From contig OX485805.1 in the NCBI GenBank assembly GCA_950295325.1, forward strand, positions 53,528,758 through 53,592,757: a stretch of DNA of 64,000 bases, given 5' to 3'. The notes beneath the pieces are model-generated. The model did not search any database. It was not told where the DNA came from and was given only the letters and a program-made list of their open reading frames with translations. Positions 40,744 to 51,629 of the stretch are shown one piece after another. Source of the stretch: Polytrichum commune (Eukaryota > Streptophyta > Polytrichopsida > Polytrichales > Polytrichaceae). The position numbers were made by a program, and so were the translations under genes. Position 1 is the first letter of the stretch. Each line of letters begins with the position of its first letter.

Positions 40744-43640
40744 GCCTCAAATATAATTACAAGGCAAGGCGAGGGAGCGCCGAAGTCCATACATGCAAAC
40801 TGCTGCTCCCAGTAACGCGATCTCTATACGTCCTCAAGATTAAGAAAGGAAGGTAAGAGAACCAAGGTCGATGTTCAAGTGGATATTAGGCCTGCTCTAA
40901 GACAGTGGGAATCTCCCAGGTATGTGAGAGCGGTTCAAAAAATGGCTATACTTAGCTCTTAGGAGCAGAGTTTAGAAGTGAGTGTCCTCAATTTTGAAAT
41001 TTTTAGGATGAATTCTTTGAAAGAACTTGCGCAAATCAGAATCAGTCTGAAGATCGTCCAATCTAATGGTGACGGTCTTGCTCTTGCGACTGACAAGAAA
41101 TGAATATACCATTTGGTTGTGGTTGGTGGGATTCAAGGGAAGCGGGAGTTGGAAAGTCTAATTGATCTCCTGCAAAGAAATTAGCTGGCCTCAATGACCT
41201 TGTCGATAACTTTTCGGAATCATTTCAAATCAGTGTGACACGAGTGAAGCATACACTTCATCTAGGAGCAAGCTTTTGTGTGTCGGTCAGATTCTTGTAA
41301 AATAGACATAGATCTGACTCACATACAAAAGCCTCGCTTCTAGGTGAAATTTATGCTTCACCTGTATGGCACTGATTGCATCTGGAGAGCCCACCTTGAC
41401 CTCAAGTAAGGATACTTCATGACATCCAAGACATACTTTTCAGCTTTGACAAGGAGATCAGACCCATGTTGGACATGATTGGAGCCCTTGGTGTAACTGA
41501 GGTAAACATTCAACCTTCGAATTGAAATCTTGCATATCGATGCCATGTCAGGTGAAGCACAAGAGAATTCAAATCTTGTTTTAGAACACTCAACGAGGTT
41601 GAAGAAACGTCTCAAGATTTCATAGGAGATGTTGAATTTGGTGTCCAATTTTGTGATGTGATCTTAGGGCTATTGCATACACAAATTTGATACTCATACC
41701 CGCTCTCTAATTGTGAGACTTGTCATTAAACATGAAAGTTACTAAGTTGCATACACTTTCTGAATGTTGATGTGTACTGCTTCGACTTTCACTAATCTTA
41801 CATTTTATTCATATTTGTTTTGGTAGGACATGTTCTTTACAAGCTGGATTCTTCAATCAATATCACTGCGGATGTACTGACCTCAATCAAAGTCGTGCAG
41901 ATGTAGGTATATGAAGTACTTGTGGATCCACTTGTGCCTTGCAAATTTCTTGGAGCTTCCAATGGGAAATGGTTCGTTTGCAATGTCTAGTTAAACATTG
42001 CTTTGTACATAACAGACATATAGTAACAAGCTTTGTAGTTCTAAAACATTGTATCCATTACATTCTATTGAATGTTTACTATGTTTTGCAGTGTTTGGAC
42101 CAATCATTTTTTCGATCAAATGCAGAATGTGTCATGATTTGGAGTTGTAAGAGTTAGAGCAGAAGAAAAGGAGTTGGAAGAAACGGAAGTAGATGAAAAT
42201 AATTGGAGTTTCAATATCAGCCCCCATTTACCACAGCATGCGCAGGGCTTGCCGTGAGATTCTTTTAAATATGGGCATAGGTGAACTATTGGGTAAAATC
42301 AAGACTCTTTCCTTACTTACAGTTCAGAAGTTTTTGATGTACATTGATCATGCAGAGCCGGTGACAACTTGTGCTTATGTGTCCCTCAGATGCTCATAAA
42401 ACGGTCATCGAATGATATTAAAATGTACAATTCTCTTTGATGCATGAGGGACGTTGCATGTTGAAATTTAGTCTAAAGACATCCTATGTGAACTTTATGT
42501 GAAATGGTTTAAAGTGACCTGATGTGGAAGACCTTATGGTTACATTTATATTAATTAGAGGGATTATTTGGTGAATGCATAAAACTTATGTGTCAATTTG
42601 AGTGGCGACTTCCAATTGTACATGGAAAAATCCAAGGTTACATGTATGTTTTGATAAGGTGAACAATGGCCCCATGTATATAATAATACGTAGCCCTAAA
42701 TTTATATTCAGATTCTACAAGTAGCCACACACACCACAAACTAAGGAAAGTTGGCTACGTACTGAAATTGGCTACCAAAACAACAAAAAATGCACTAGCC
42801 CCTTAAACCTCTAGAGACTTCCAAGTTTAATTAGTTTGCAAATGTATGAGAGGATCAACGTGGACATATCATATGTTTCAAGCACTTAGCAACATCTTAG
42901 GCCACCAAGTGTTGCACCAACCTTCTTAAATATGAATGCACATCCAATTGCACCAGTTTGTGCACATCATTGAAACGTCCTACACTTGAAGTACCTAATG
43001 CATTCTACACCCAAAAAGATTGGACCAACCCACCTAAACAAGAGAATACACCCTTTATGAACATCATCGCTCAAAAAGACCACTCATACAATCACACATA
43101 CAAGTCCAAATAGGTAGGGAGAGAGGTTGGCGCCTTCAAGCACCACCAATGCATTCTACTCCAAACTTGAAATTTTGTACCCAAATTCTTAAACTTTATT
43201 ACAATCAAAAGGTGGCTCCACTAATTGCCCCTACATCAATAAAGATCTAACACATAAGTATATTTGGACAAACCACTTGTCCATAAATAATAAAGGATGT
43301 GCACTTGAGGGGGCGAAAACATCAAATAACAACAGCATGGTAAAGTGGATAGCTCCTGATCCCTGCCCAGTGATAAGTGAAAGTGATTTAAAACTATGCA
43401 CTAACTTTGAATTTTGTAAAGAAAAAAAATTCACAAACATTTTAAAACCATACTAATCTACAAAGCCAAGCAAATTATGATGATAAAAAAAAATCCAAGA
43501 GAAGTCTACATATTTTAGAAGACGGTACAAGTGGTGTGCAAGTAGGTGGTATTGAAGAAGTGACTATCTTAATTTTGTTTAAAGTACGATAAAATTCATT
43601 AAATTGATGGTTTTCCATAAATTTTTGTGATGATGCATGT
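40744..43640. other. Interval without recognisable genes
   Basis: Only short frames are present, for example 41358-41648 minus, which overlaps the foldback at 41232-41373 and resembles no family I know. The rest is AT-rich intergenic DNA. Confidence 0.5.
41232..41373. repeat. Long imperfect foldback (two arms of about 66 nt)
   Basis: 41232-41297 pairs with 41308-41373 around a loop of about 10 nt. Both arms share GTGAAGCATA, CTTTTGT and GTCAGAT blocks in mirrored positions. I count about 16 differences over 67 positions, of which roughly seven would be G:U pairs in RNA. The shape is that of a plant microRNA-type precursor or a very young/short inverted duplication. Confidence 0.7.
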
Positions 43641-44990
43641 GGGAACACGCGAACACCAAAAGATCCGGATTGGCGGTTTTAAGTGCCAAATCCGGGTTGT
43701 CCGGATGACCCTAGTATCGTCCAGGGATTCTGTGAAGTGTAGGAGGTCTAAAACTCTCCGTACCTGCTTATTTCCTCTTCCTTAGCCAAATTTCCGGAAA
43801 TCCTAATTTCCGGATATTTGGTCTTTGGGGACATTCTTAGTCTTTTTCCGGAGTGTGCCTCTCCGGATGTTATTTCTAGGTCGTCTTTATAATACTTACC
43901 CACCCCTTTACGTCTACCCTCTAGAATAGGTGGTTTCTTCCGGTGAAGACGTCCTTGATAAGATTAGAATCCGGAAACTCCCTCACAACCAATCCGGATT
44001 GATCAGGTCCGTCCTGGCAGGTCACGCAGAGAGATCTGGATTGTTTCTTGGGACCATAGTGGCTAGAGGAGTCCGGATTCCGACCGGAGATCTGACTCGA
44101 CGGGATGAGTAGGTGACCCGTACCATTTTCCGGATTACCCCGTCCAAAGACTGTGAGACCTCTTCAGAAGGTCGGATGGCGTAAGTCCGGCACCTTCCGG
44201 ATCTTGCCCAGTCTTAACGACGGCTATCTCACATGGACGTTACCCAGGCATCCGGAACAATGAGGATCTCTTCCTACTGCACTCCGGAGGTGGCCTCCAA
44301 TCCGGAATCCTTACTGATCCGGACCTCTTCTTCTCCGTCCGACGGATCTGTCCGGCTACCTCTACCTTGGATTCTACTCAATCTGAGCTAACTGGGCGAT
44401 CCGTACCACTAATCCGGACAGGTCCGTCTAAGGACGGTGGGACCTCTTCAGAAGATCAGATTGGCGTAAGTCCGGATCCCTTCCGGATCTCACCTAATCT
44501 TCCCAGCGGCTATCCCACCTAGACGTTACCCAACCTACCGGATTAGTGAGGTTTCCCTCCCACTACACTCAGAGAGGATCTACAAGGCGATAACCGGATC
44601 TGATCCGGGTCTCCTCTCTCATGTCCTATCCGGAACTCCTATCCCTCATGCTCTCTCTCTCTTCCACTAACGATCTCCGGATCATTCACACAAACATCAA
44701 TCAAGAGAAGTCAAGGAGTGAGAAGCAAAGACATTTATTTGGAGTAGGAGTAATCACAATACAACAATGGAGAAGGAACCCTTCTCAAGCTCCTTGTTCA
44801 ACCTTAAGTAGAGGCTCAAAAATCCCTAAACTCAGGGCGGCGGCCCAAGCGGCCGCCGCTTAAGAAAAAACCCTAACTACACCCGGTCTCCCGGATTTCC
44901 CGGATCCAGATCCGGGTTTTCCGCTGACACTACCAAGGGAAAAATTTATTAATCGTCTTCAAAAACTCCTAAGTCCTACCTGCCTACCTC
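43641..44990. other. CCGGA-rich non-coding segment downstream of the 690-codon ORF
   Basis: TCCGG or CCGGA occurs about 30 times in 1.3 kb by hand count. An imperfect tandem duplication occupies about 44112-44287 and 44398-44575. A perfect 9-bp GC stem (GCGGCGGCC/GGCCGCCGC) lies at about 44838-44861. On the minus strand the segment lies downstream of the ORF at 47096-45024, so it may be its 3' region or an LTR. I found no matching second LTR. Confidence 0.6.
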
Positions 44991-45023
44991 TATTCTGTCT
45001 AAATAATCTAGCTACTCCCCTAA

Positions 45024-47096
45024 CTAAGAAGACCGGTGCTTCTTCGGAGCCGATCCCTCCTTTGAGTGACTCCCTAACCCGCTGACGGCGGATGAGCCCC
45101 CTGCCGGCGACGCCTTCTGCAGCCGCGTGAGCATCCTCCTCATGTTCGGAGACGGAGCAACCTCATCCTCCGAATCCGCTGCCCTCTCGGTCCGTGGGGT
45201 AGCGGTCCCTGGTGTCCCGGAGACTGTTCCCGGGGTTCCGGAAGCTGTCCCCATCCGGATGCTTCGGACTGGAGAAGGATCGCTTCCGGTGCCCTGCTCC
45301 GGATTCCGTCCGCCCGAGAGTGAAGCCGTCCGCGGATCCCTGTTGGAGGCCGCCCTTGAGGGTGGCGGAGGAAATGGACTCACCATTTGGCAGTCCCGTG
45401 GAGACGATGGCGAGGCGTGGGTCATAGGGGCCTTGCCCCTACTCTGAGTGGCCTCACAATCGGAAGTCTGGTGCCGGATCGGCGTCCTAGCCCTATCCGG
45501 AGTCCGGGACCTATTCGAGTTCCGCGGAACAGGGGACTGGCCCCTTCCGGATCGGACCGACCCGGTGCTCTTCCGCCTCACCTGGGGAGAACGGACCCTT
45601 TCCGGAGCCCCTCCGGAACTACCAGGCCGAGAGCCTCCTCCCTGCTGGCTGGGTCCTGCAGAGGACGGCGGGTTCTGAACCAGGGCTACTTCACCAACCA
45701 CCTCGTAGAGGGTTCCGGTTGGTGACCCTGGCGGACCCGGATAGAGCACCCTCCGCGGTGTTCCGCTTGGCGGGACCACCCTCTGGATTTCCGCCAGGAG
45801 ATCCTTCATCGTCTGTGAATACTTCACGAGGATGGGGAAGGTCTGCCTGGCGGAAGCCGGTTCTCCGGACTCCATCATCCGGTCGTAGAGATGTGCCTTG
45901 TTCACGATCTCCGCCGGATGACCCACCAGCTCCCGGATCCGGCTGAAGAGCACTGCCTGCTCCGCATGGTACTTCCGGATCTCCTCGCTCTTCTGACTCA
46001 GCTCCTGAGTCATAGCCGCTACCTGTGCGGTGAGGTGGGCGTTCTCCGTCTTGGCCTGCTCCAGCTCCTTCCGGTCCGCCCTCTTTGCCAATTCCCGGAG
46101 AATGTTTCCGGGTCCGCAGTCGTCCAGAGCATGGTTCGCCCCCTTGACGATGTGCTCCAGTCGGTAATATTGGGTCTTGAGGTCCTCCATGCCCTCCTGG
46201 AACCGTTTGAACGGATTCTCCGGAAAGTCCCAAGCAGATAGGTCCACATTCCGCCATGGGGTCTCCCGGCTGGGTCCGGCTTCCGGATGATGGTGAGAGG
46301 GAGGAGGAGAGAGTGGCCTCGAGACAGTCGGCGGCGGGCTTCCGGGCGACGAGGGAGGTGCTTCCGGAAGAATGGGGTCGCTGGATGTTTCCGTCTCGAA
46401 GTCTCCGGCTTCCGGAAGAAGCTTGTAGGTGACCTCGTCCGCCGCTATCGTTAGCAGGTCCTCCTCCTCCGCCAGGATGCAGTCGAAGTGCTGGTAAAGG
46501 TGTAGAATGAAGGGGGAGAGGAAGGAGGGTTTCCGGCCGATGTGGGGGAGGGCCCGTCCGACTATCTCCTGGATGATCAGGCCCCAATTCACCGGCCGGA
46601 CTCCGGACATTGCACCAAACAGCGTGTTAGCCATGGTGAGGCTAATCCGCTTCGGCTTGTCCGGATTGAGAATGGGCAGGAGAAACTCTAGCACTCTCCG
46701 CTCCCTAATATTCCGGCAGTTCCCTGGGTGGAATCCGTCCTTTGGATCCGCGTCCCCTCTGAACTTCCCGGCGAACAGGCCGTCGCGGCGGCCGGCCCAC
46801 CCCTCCGTGATTCCCCTGGGAAACCCGTAGACCCTGTTCCACGTATCCGGAGTCCAATGTTCCGGATCCCTCCTCTTTGTGCCTAGCCACTGATTTCCCC
46901 TCTCGAATTTAAACTCGCGGAGGGTATCTTCCGCTTTGAGATTCCAGGGTTTGGAGAGCAATCCCGCACAACCCATAACCTTGAGATCCTCCGCGAGCTC
47001 CTGCAGCTCTCTATCCTCCCTCGGAATTGCAGGGGTGAGGGCTTTCAGCGGAATCGGGATGGGTTCCCGCTGATCCTCTTCCCGTGCTTCCGGCAT
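45024..47096 (-). CDS. 690-codon ORF of probable retroelement origin
   Basis: A single uninterrupted frame runs from ATG 47096. Residues about 1-240 form a globular part (GNQWLGTKRRDPEHWTPDTW, RERRVLEFLLPILNPDK, MSGVRPVNWGLIIQEIVGRA, FILHLYQHFDCI), reminiscent of the uncharacterised N-terminal proteins of Athila-type and other plant retroelements. A Pro/Ser-rich linker follows, then a probable coiled coil (about 345-405, LAKRADRKELEQAKTENAHL), then a long low-complexity Ser/Pro/Arg tail. No RT, protease or zinc knuckle is present. A TATA-like motif lies at 47324-47333. The gene is GC-rich and packed with CCGGA, unlike its surroundings. It could be a gag-like or ORF1-like protein of a non-autonomous element, or an orphan host gene. 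Confidence 0.6.
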   Translation of the reverse strand: MPEAREEDQREPIPIPLKALTPAIPREDRELQELAEDLKVMGCAGLLSKPWNLKAEDTLREFKFERGNQWLGTKRRDPEHWTPDTWNRVYGFPRGITEGWAGRRDGLFAGKFRGDADPKDGFHPGNCRNIRERRVLEFLLPILNPDKPKRISLTMANTLFGAMSGVRPVNWGLIIQEIVGRALPHIGRKPSFLSPFILHLYQHFDCILAEEEDLLTIAADEVTYKLLPEAGDFETETSSDPILPEAPPSSPGSPPPTVSRPLSPPPSHHHPEAGPSRETPWRNVDLSAWDFPENPFKRFQEGMEDLKTQYYRLEHIVKGANHALDDCGPGNILRELAKRADRKELEQAKTENAHLTAQVAAMTQELSQKSEEIRKYHAEQAVLFSRIRELVGHPAEIVNKAHLYDRMMESGEPASARQTFPILVKYSQTMKDLLAEIQRVVPPSGTPRRVLYPGPPGSPTGTLYEVVGEVALVQNPPSSAGPSQQGGGSRPGSSGGAPERVRSPQVRRKSTGSVRSGRGQSPVPRNSNRSRTPDRARTPIRHQTSDCEATQSRGKAPMTHASPSSPRDCQMVSPFPPPPSRAASNRDPRTASLSGGRNPEQGTGSDPSPVRSIRMGTASGTPGTVSGTPGTATPRTERAADSEDEVAPSPNMRRMLTRLQKASPAGGSSAVSGLGSHSKEGSAPKKHRSS

Positions 47097-47600
47097 TTTC
47101 CTCTCCTCTCACCCTTTCCGGCTTGAAATCTCTCTCTCTCTTCCGGAGTCCCTCTCTTCCGTCTAATTGCCACAAAGTCCCGGCAAGCCCACTGCCGGTG
47201 ACTGAAAAGTGCAGAGTCCCAGCAATCCAACTGCTGGCGGCTTGAAAGAAGGAACACCTCACCACTCGTTCTCTCAACAGGTTGCCTTTTTCCAGAAAAG
47301 AGTGGGAGGGAGAAGGAAGGGACCCTTAAATATCCTTCCTCCCTCTTCCTTCCCCTGTTACCGTTTGGTTTAACGGAAAACGGTTACCAACCGTTTTCCG
47401 GCGGTTCTCACCAACGGTTTTACTAACATTTTTACCAACGGCTTTCTTTTCCCCCAACCGTCATAAGGCCCGTTATAACCGCCACTTCCGGGCCGTTGGG
47501 TAATCTTGGCGCGTCCGTTACTTGGTCCGGACCAATGGTTTGGACCATGATTACAGGGTCCGCCCATCCTATTTGACGGACCGGTCATAGTACTTATTTA
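47097..47600 (-). promoter_or_regulatory. Upstream region of the 690-codon ORF
   Basis: Contains a TATA-like motif on the minus strand (ATATTTAAGG, 47324-47333), pyrimidine-rich leader sequence and several AACGG/CCGTT repeats (47360-47520). These are consistent with a promoter and 5' leader, but the transcription start is not defined. Confidence 0.4.
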
Positions 47601-50600
47601 GAGTCGTTTTTCCGCACAAGGCGGGGTTAGAATACTCTATTTCCTAGTACAATTAATTTTGTCCTAATAGACCCTATTACCTTCAGATAAGCAAGGAAAA
47701 ATACGGAAATGGAATCCGTATTTCCGTATTTCCGTCTTTCCGTCGAATTTGGACTCCCACAATGCCCTCAAGTAGGTAATGAATTCAAGGAATATGAAAG
47801 AAAATTCCAACTTCAAAATAGTTAAGGTCGTGATATTTACGTCCAAAAGTAGACTCAACCATTTGCTTTTGAGCATCATTTTTAATAATAAATATTGAAG
47901 ATCTCAACTAGATTTTCTACATTTGAGTATTCAACACAACAACAAAGATTATCATGAAAAGAAATCCAATTTAAACAACACTTTGCTACTACTTTTAGGC
48001 CTTTGACCAAAAAAATTATGGTTTTAGTATACGAGAGCATTTTTTTGGTCCACTTTACCATTCTTGCACTCAACAACAAAACAACACAACTTCAAATGTT
48101 TGTATTCCATGTTTGTCAACCATCATATTAGTGTAGTTTGCAATCTATTGTACATCACATAGGCAGTTGGAATTATCCAAAATTCATGCATAAATCCAAA
48201 TATACTTGAATCCTAGTTAAAGAGGCTACAAGGTACAATCTGAGAGAGCAAGAGGGTGGCAACTGTAGGAGCTGGAGAATGGAAGAGAAAGTGGCGGTAC
48301 CACTCACCCCACCCAACTAAACCCTAGGTGAAGTGACCCCTTGGATGGGAGGATAGGAGGATGGGCTCCATCCATGGATCATAGTGGAGCTCACTGCCCA
48401 TTCCCGATAATGAAGCTTAATGGCGGGTCTCAATTTTTAGGCAATTCCACTCCACCCATGTGAAGCTAGTTGGCACCACCTTTCACCCACAAGGAGTGGA
48501 GGTGGCACCTTAGAAAACAAAAATCCATTTTTCCTAAACAAATGTGTGTAAATCAATTCACTTCACCGTAGCAAAGTGGCTACTAAAGTAGATATACTGA
48601 AACCGTGCATGCACCTCTAGCTGTGCCATAGGCCGCAGATAAAACGGTGACTTGCAATATGTTATTCCATAAATATTCACACTGTAAGGCTAGGAAGGTG
48701 TGGAGAAGGATGCCATTCCAAGTGGTTGTTTCCATGCCAAATGATTGATTGGTTTTGGGTGCATTGTAGTCTTGAATCAGTCTCAATAATGTGTGCATTT
48801 GTCAAACTCTAGGATACCGTTTTTGGCTCTGACTAAGTTCTGTATTTGGAAAATTGTAATAAATTCAATTCTGATCCAAAAAAAATGTAATCACTCTGAA
48901 TATTCATGATTCCTTCTTCTTCAACAACAAAAATTCAGTGCACCACCAATCTCCCTTTCCCTTGGTCCACGTTGTGTTATTTTCACGGTGTATGGAATAT
49001 CAACCTTAGTAGCCGGAAAGTAAAAGGGTTGGTTTACACTACGGTGGAGAAGTCCTTTGGTCAAGAATTCTAGGGGAATTCTAAAATTTGATTGGCTGAG
49101 AGTGACACTCTTGTCCGGTGGTGGTTTACATTACAGCCCAGAGTCCTTTGGTGGAGGACTTTGTACATGGATGAAAAAATGACATGGTTGGCAATGTGGT
49201 GACACTTTTTCCAAGGGGAGTTCTCCAGAGGTCAAGTTTCTTGGGCAACCTCAAAGCCTCCGACCAAAAACTTGGCCTCCGGAGAACTCCAACTTCAATA
49301 AAATATTTCTTCCTTAGAGAAATCTCTCGGGAGTTGCACTTCATTGTCAAGTTGAACACCACATGCGATAAAATCTACCTTTTACATATAGCATCACCAA
49401 AATGAGTCAAAATTTTATCATTTGTTTTTCATGAGTAGATATACATGGTATTTGTTACATAGTAAAAAAATGGTAACCAAATTTGATGATTTTTTTAAAA
49501 AATTAAAAATTAAACATACCGTTTCTAACTAGAATGACGCAAAATTGAATTGAAACAATTACTACAAAAATTAAGATTCCTAAAAATTTCAAAAAAATGT
49601 ATAAAAGATATTATCAATGATTATGCATATGTAGAAAAAATATCATAAATTTTAAAATTATATATGGCATATAATATAGGGTAGCAAATTTTTATCGCAT
49701 GTGGTTATGAAACGTAAGGGGGTGTGATGGCCCGAGAGAAATCTTTGCATTATTTTTCTCCCTCTTTAGTATGACATTGTTGGGAAATACAAAAAAAATC
49801 GTGTTATCGAGTTGTCGTCTTCTCATTAATATGAAAAATGACGTAAAGTTGTCATATTATTGAGGGAATATGAAAACATAAGTAATATGAGCTTAAAAAT
49901 ATATACAACAAGTTTAAGCAATATAGATGGTATGAAATAATAACTTATAACTCCAAACAATTACAATTATTCTCAAGAACTCTTAAAATAAGAGTCCAAA
50001 GATCTTTGGTGTTGCCTACCCAAGTTAGCAACTGTCATCTTATCTAAATTCCCATCTAACTTTTGGAAACTAATAATTTCATTAACACCAAAACAATAAG
50101 AGTTCTCTAATAAGAAACTAGACAACAATGATGCATGACGTTTAGCATCAAGATACTGATGATACTATATCACCCGTGTACAAGGCAACATACTAGGGAG
50201 GAGGCCACTCTCACCCTAACCATGTCTATTCTACACTAGTAACGCTAATTACCATTAAGTTCCCAACAATAAGTGAAGTTCCCAAGTGGTTCCCAAGTGA
50301 AAATGGATGTATTTTAGATGTACATTGTATAGATGAAAGGAATTCTAGCAATAGCTACCTCTTTAATATGACAAAACGGAGATTCTATATGTTGCATTAT
50401 CGAGTGTTGTGGTCATATAAAAGAGGGAGTTTTGAACTAAAAAGTTTGGTCTCATAAAAATGTGTCGTAATATTGAGGGTGTCGTATAAACGAGTGTCGT
50501 ATTAATGAGGTTGGACTACACCAACATGTAAATTCTTTAAAAATCAATAAGAAGATAATGTTACCTACTTATTTACCTTAATTTGGATGTATTATAGAGG

Positions 50601-50950
50601 TGGAACATTTTCAAATAAATTATTGCCATGAAAGAAGTTCTAAAACATTGCCATGTACATTTTGTTTTTATCAATTTAAAAAAATATATATATCAATACA
50701 ATGGTCATTTAGGGGGTAAGGTTTTTACTATGGCCGGCTTTGACCGTTTTGTGAAGTAGTCCAGTGGACTTCTTCTCTTGGTGAAGTTATCCAATACAAT
50801 TCTCCTCTAGGTGGTTACACTATGGCTGGTCAAGACTTCTCAACGCATAATTTTATTGTCTTTTCATCTTCTCCGGGATACCATCCCTCGCCTCAAACAA
50901 CAATGTCTTGGGCAAAAATTCTTGACCGACCGGTGCACTTCTCCACTGTA
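47601..50950. other. AT-rich interval with foldback debris
   Basis: No gene is recognised. A hairpin at about 49218-49292 pairs GGAGTTCTCC..GAGG..CAAGTTT with its complement. TTTACACTACGGTGGAGAAGT at 49031 and its mirrored relative at 50935-50957, plus TTACACTATGG at 50815, look like ends of one MITE family. Confidence 0.45.
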
Positions 50951-51041
50951 GTGTAAAGCGGCCGCATTTGAATACGTATTTTGAATTGTGCATTTTGAAT
51001 GAAGTACGCACTTTGAATTGGAGCAATTGGTGCGCACTTAG

Positions 51042-51627
51042 TTGGTAGGTGCGTACTTAACTCATATCGCTTCTAGACCCTCTGATTCGATGAATCACAA
51101 TGGGAAACGGATGAAACTTGAGGCAACCCGCTTGACCAAAGCCCAACAATGTGAAAGCATTGCAAAGTTGAGCAAGCCGAACGTGTCAAGCAAGCAGGCG
51201 TTGGGGCGGGAGTATGAAGTCAGTGAAGGTGCCATCCGGAAAGTCTAGGACAATCAGAAGAACATACTGCAATGAAATCCGGCCTATCAAGACATTTGCT
51301 GAATTTGAAAGTGCTACCGACTTCAAAGGCTTTGAAGCTCTACACAGCATTGTCCTCGACATTGACAACCAATTTCTTTCTCTAATGTTCAAACGGAAGT
51401 TGGATAGATGTATGATGAATTGCGACGATCGTTTGAGATGTTTTAGCGAAGTGTTAACAAACTGACATTTAATGTCAAGCATAAAAAAATTCATGCATTT
51501 GCAAGCAAATGACTGTTCATGACATGTTCAAACAACAAAATATGAACCCTAATTTTTGTCAAAAAGTTGTGCACTTAAGCGGGATGTGTACTTAAACGGG
51601 TGTGTACTTAAGCAGGGGATTACTGTA
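51042..51627 (+). pseudogene. Tigger/pogo-like transposase fragment
   Basis: 51090-51250 encodes a psq/CENP-B-type helix-turn-helix (LTKAQQCESIAKLSKPNVSS, then LGREYEVSEGAIRKV) that stops at TAG directly where a Trp is common. Only scattered protein-like sequence follows. The right edge (51600-51625) ends GGGATTACTG followed by TA; complemented it begins CAGTAATCCCC, the usual Tigger/pogo terminus with a TA target site. The left terminus is not clear. The catalytic DDE domain is missing, so the element is dead. Confidence 0.6.
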
Positions 51628-51629
51628 TG

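Noticed and set aside
41358-41648. 96-codon minus ORF as a gene
   Set aside because: It partly overlaps the foldback, has no recognisable domain and no supporting splice or promoter context.
45127-46830. Plus- and minus-strand ORFs overlapping the 690-codon frame
   Set aside because: They are out-of-frame shadows in GC-rich DNA; the 690-codon frame is much longer and has structured protein features.
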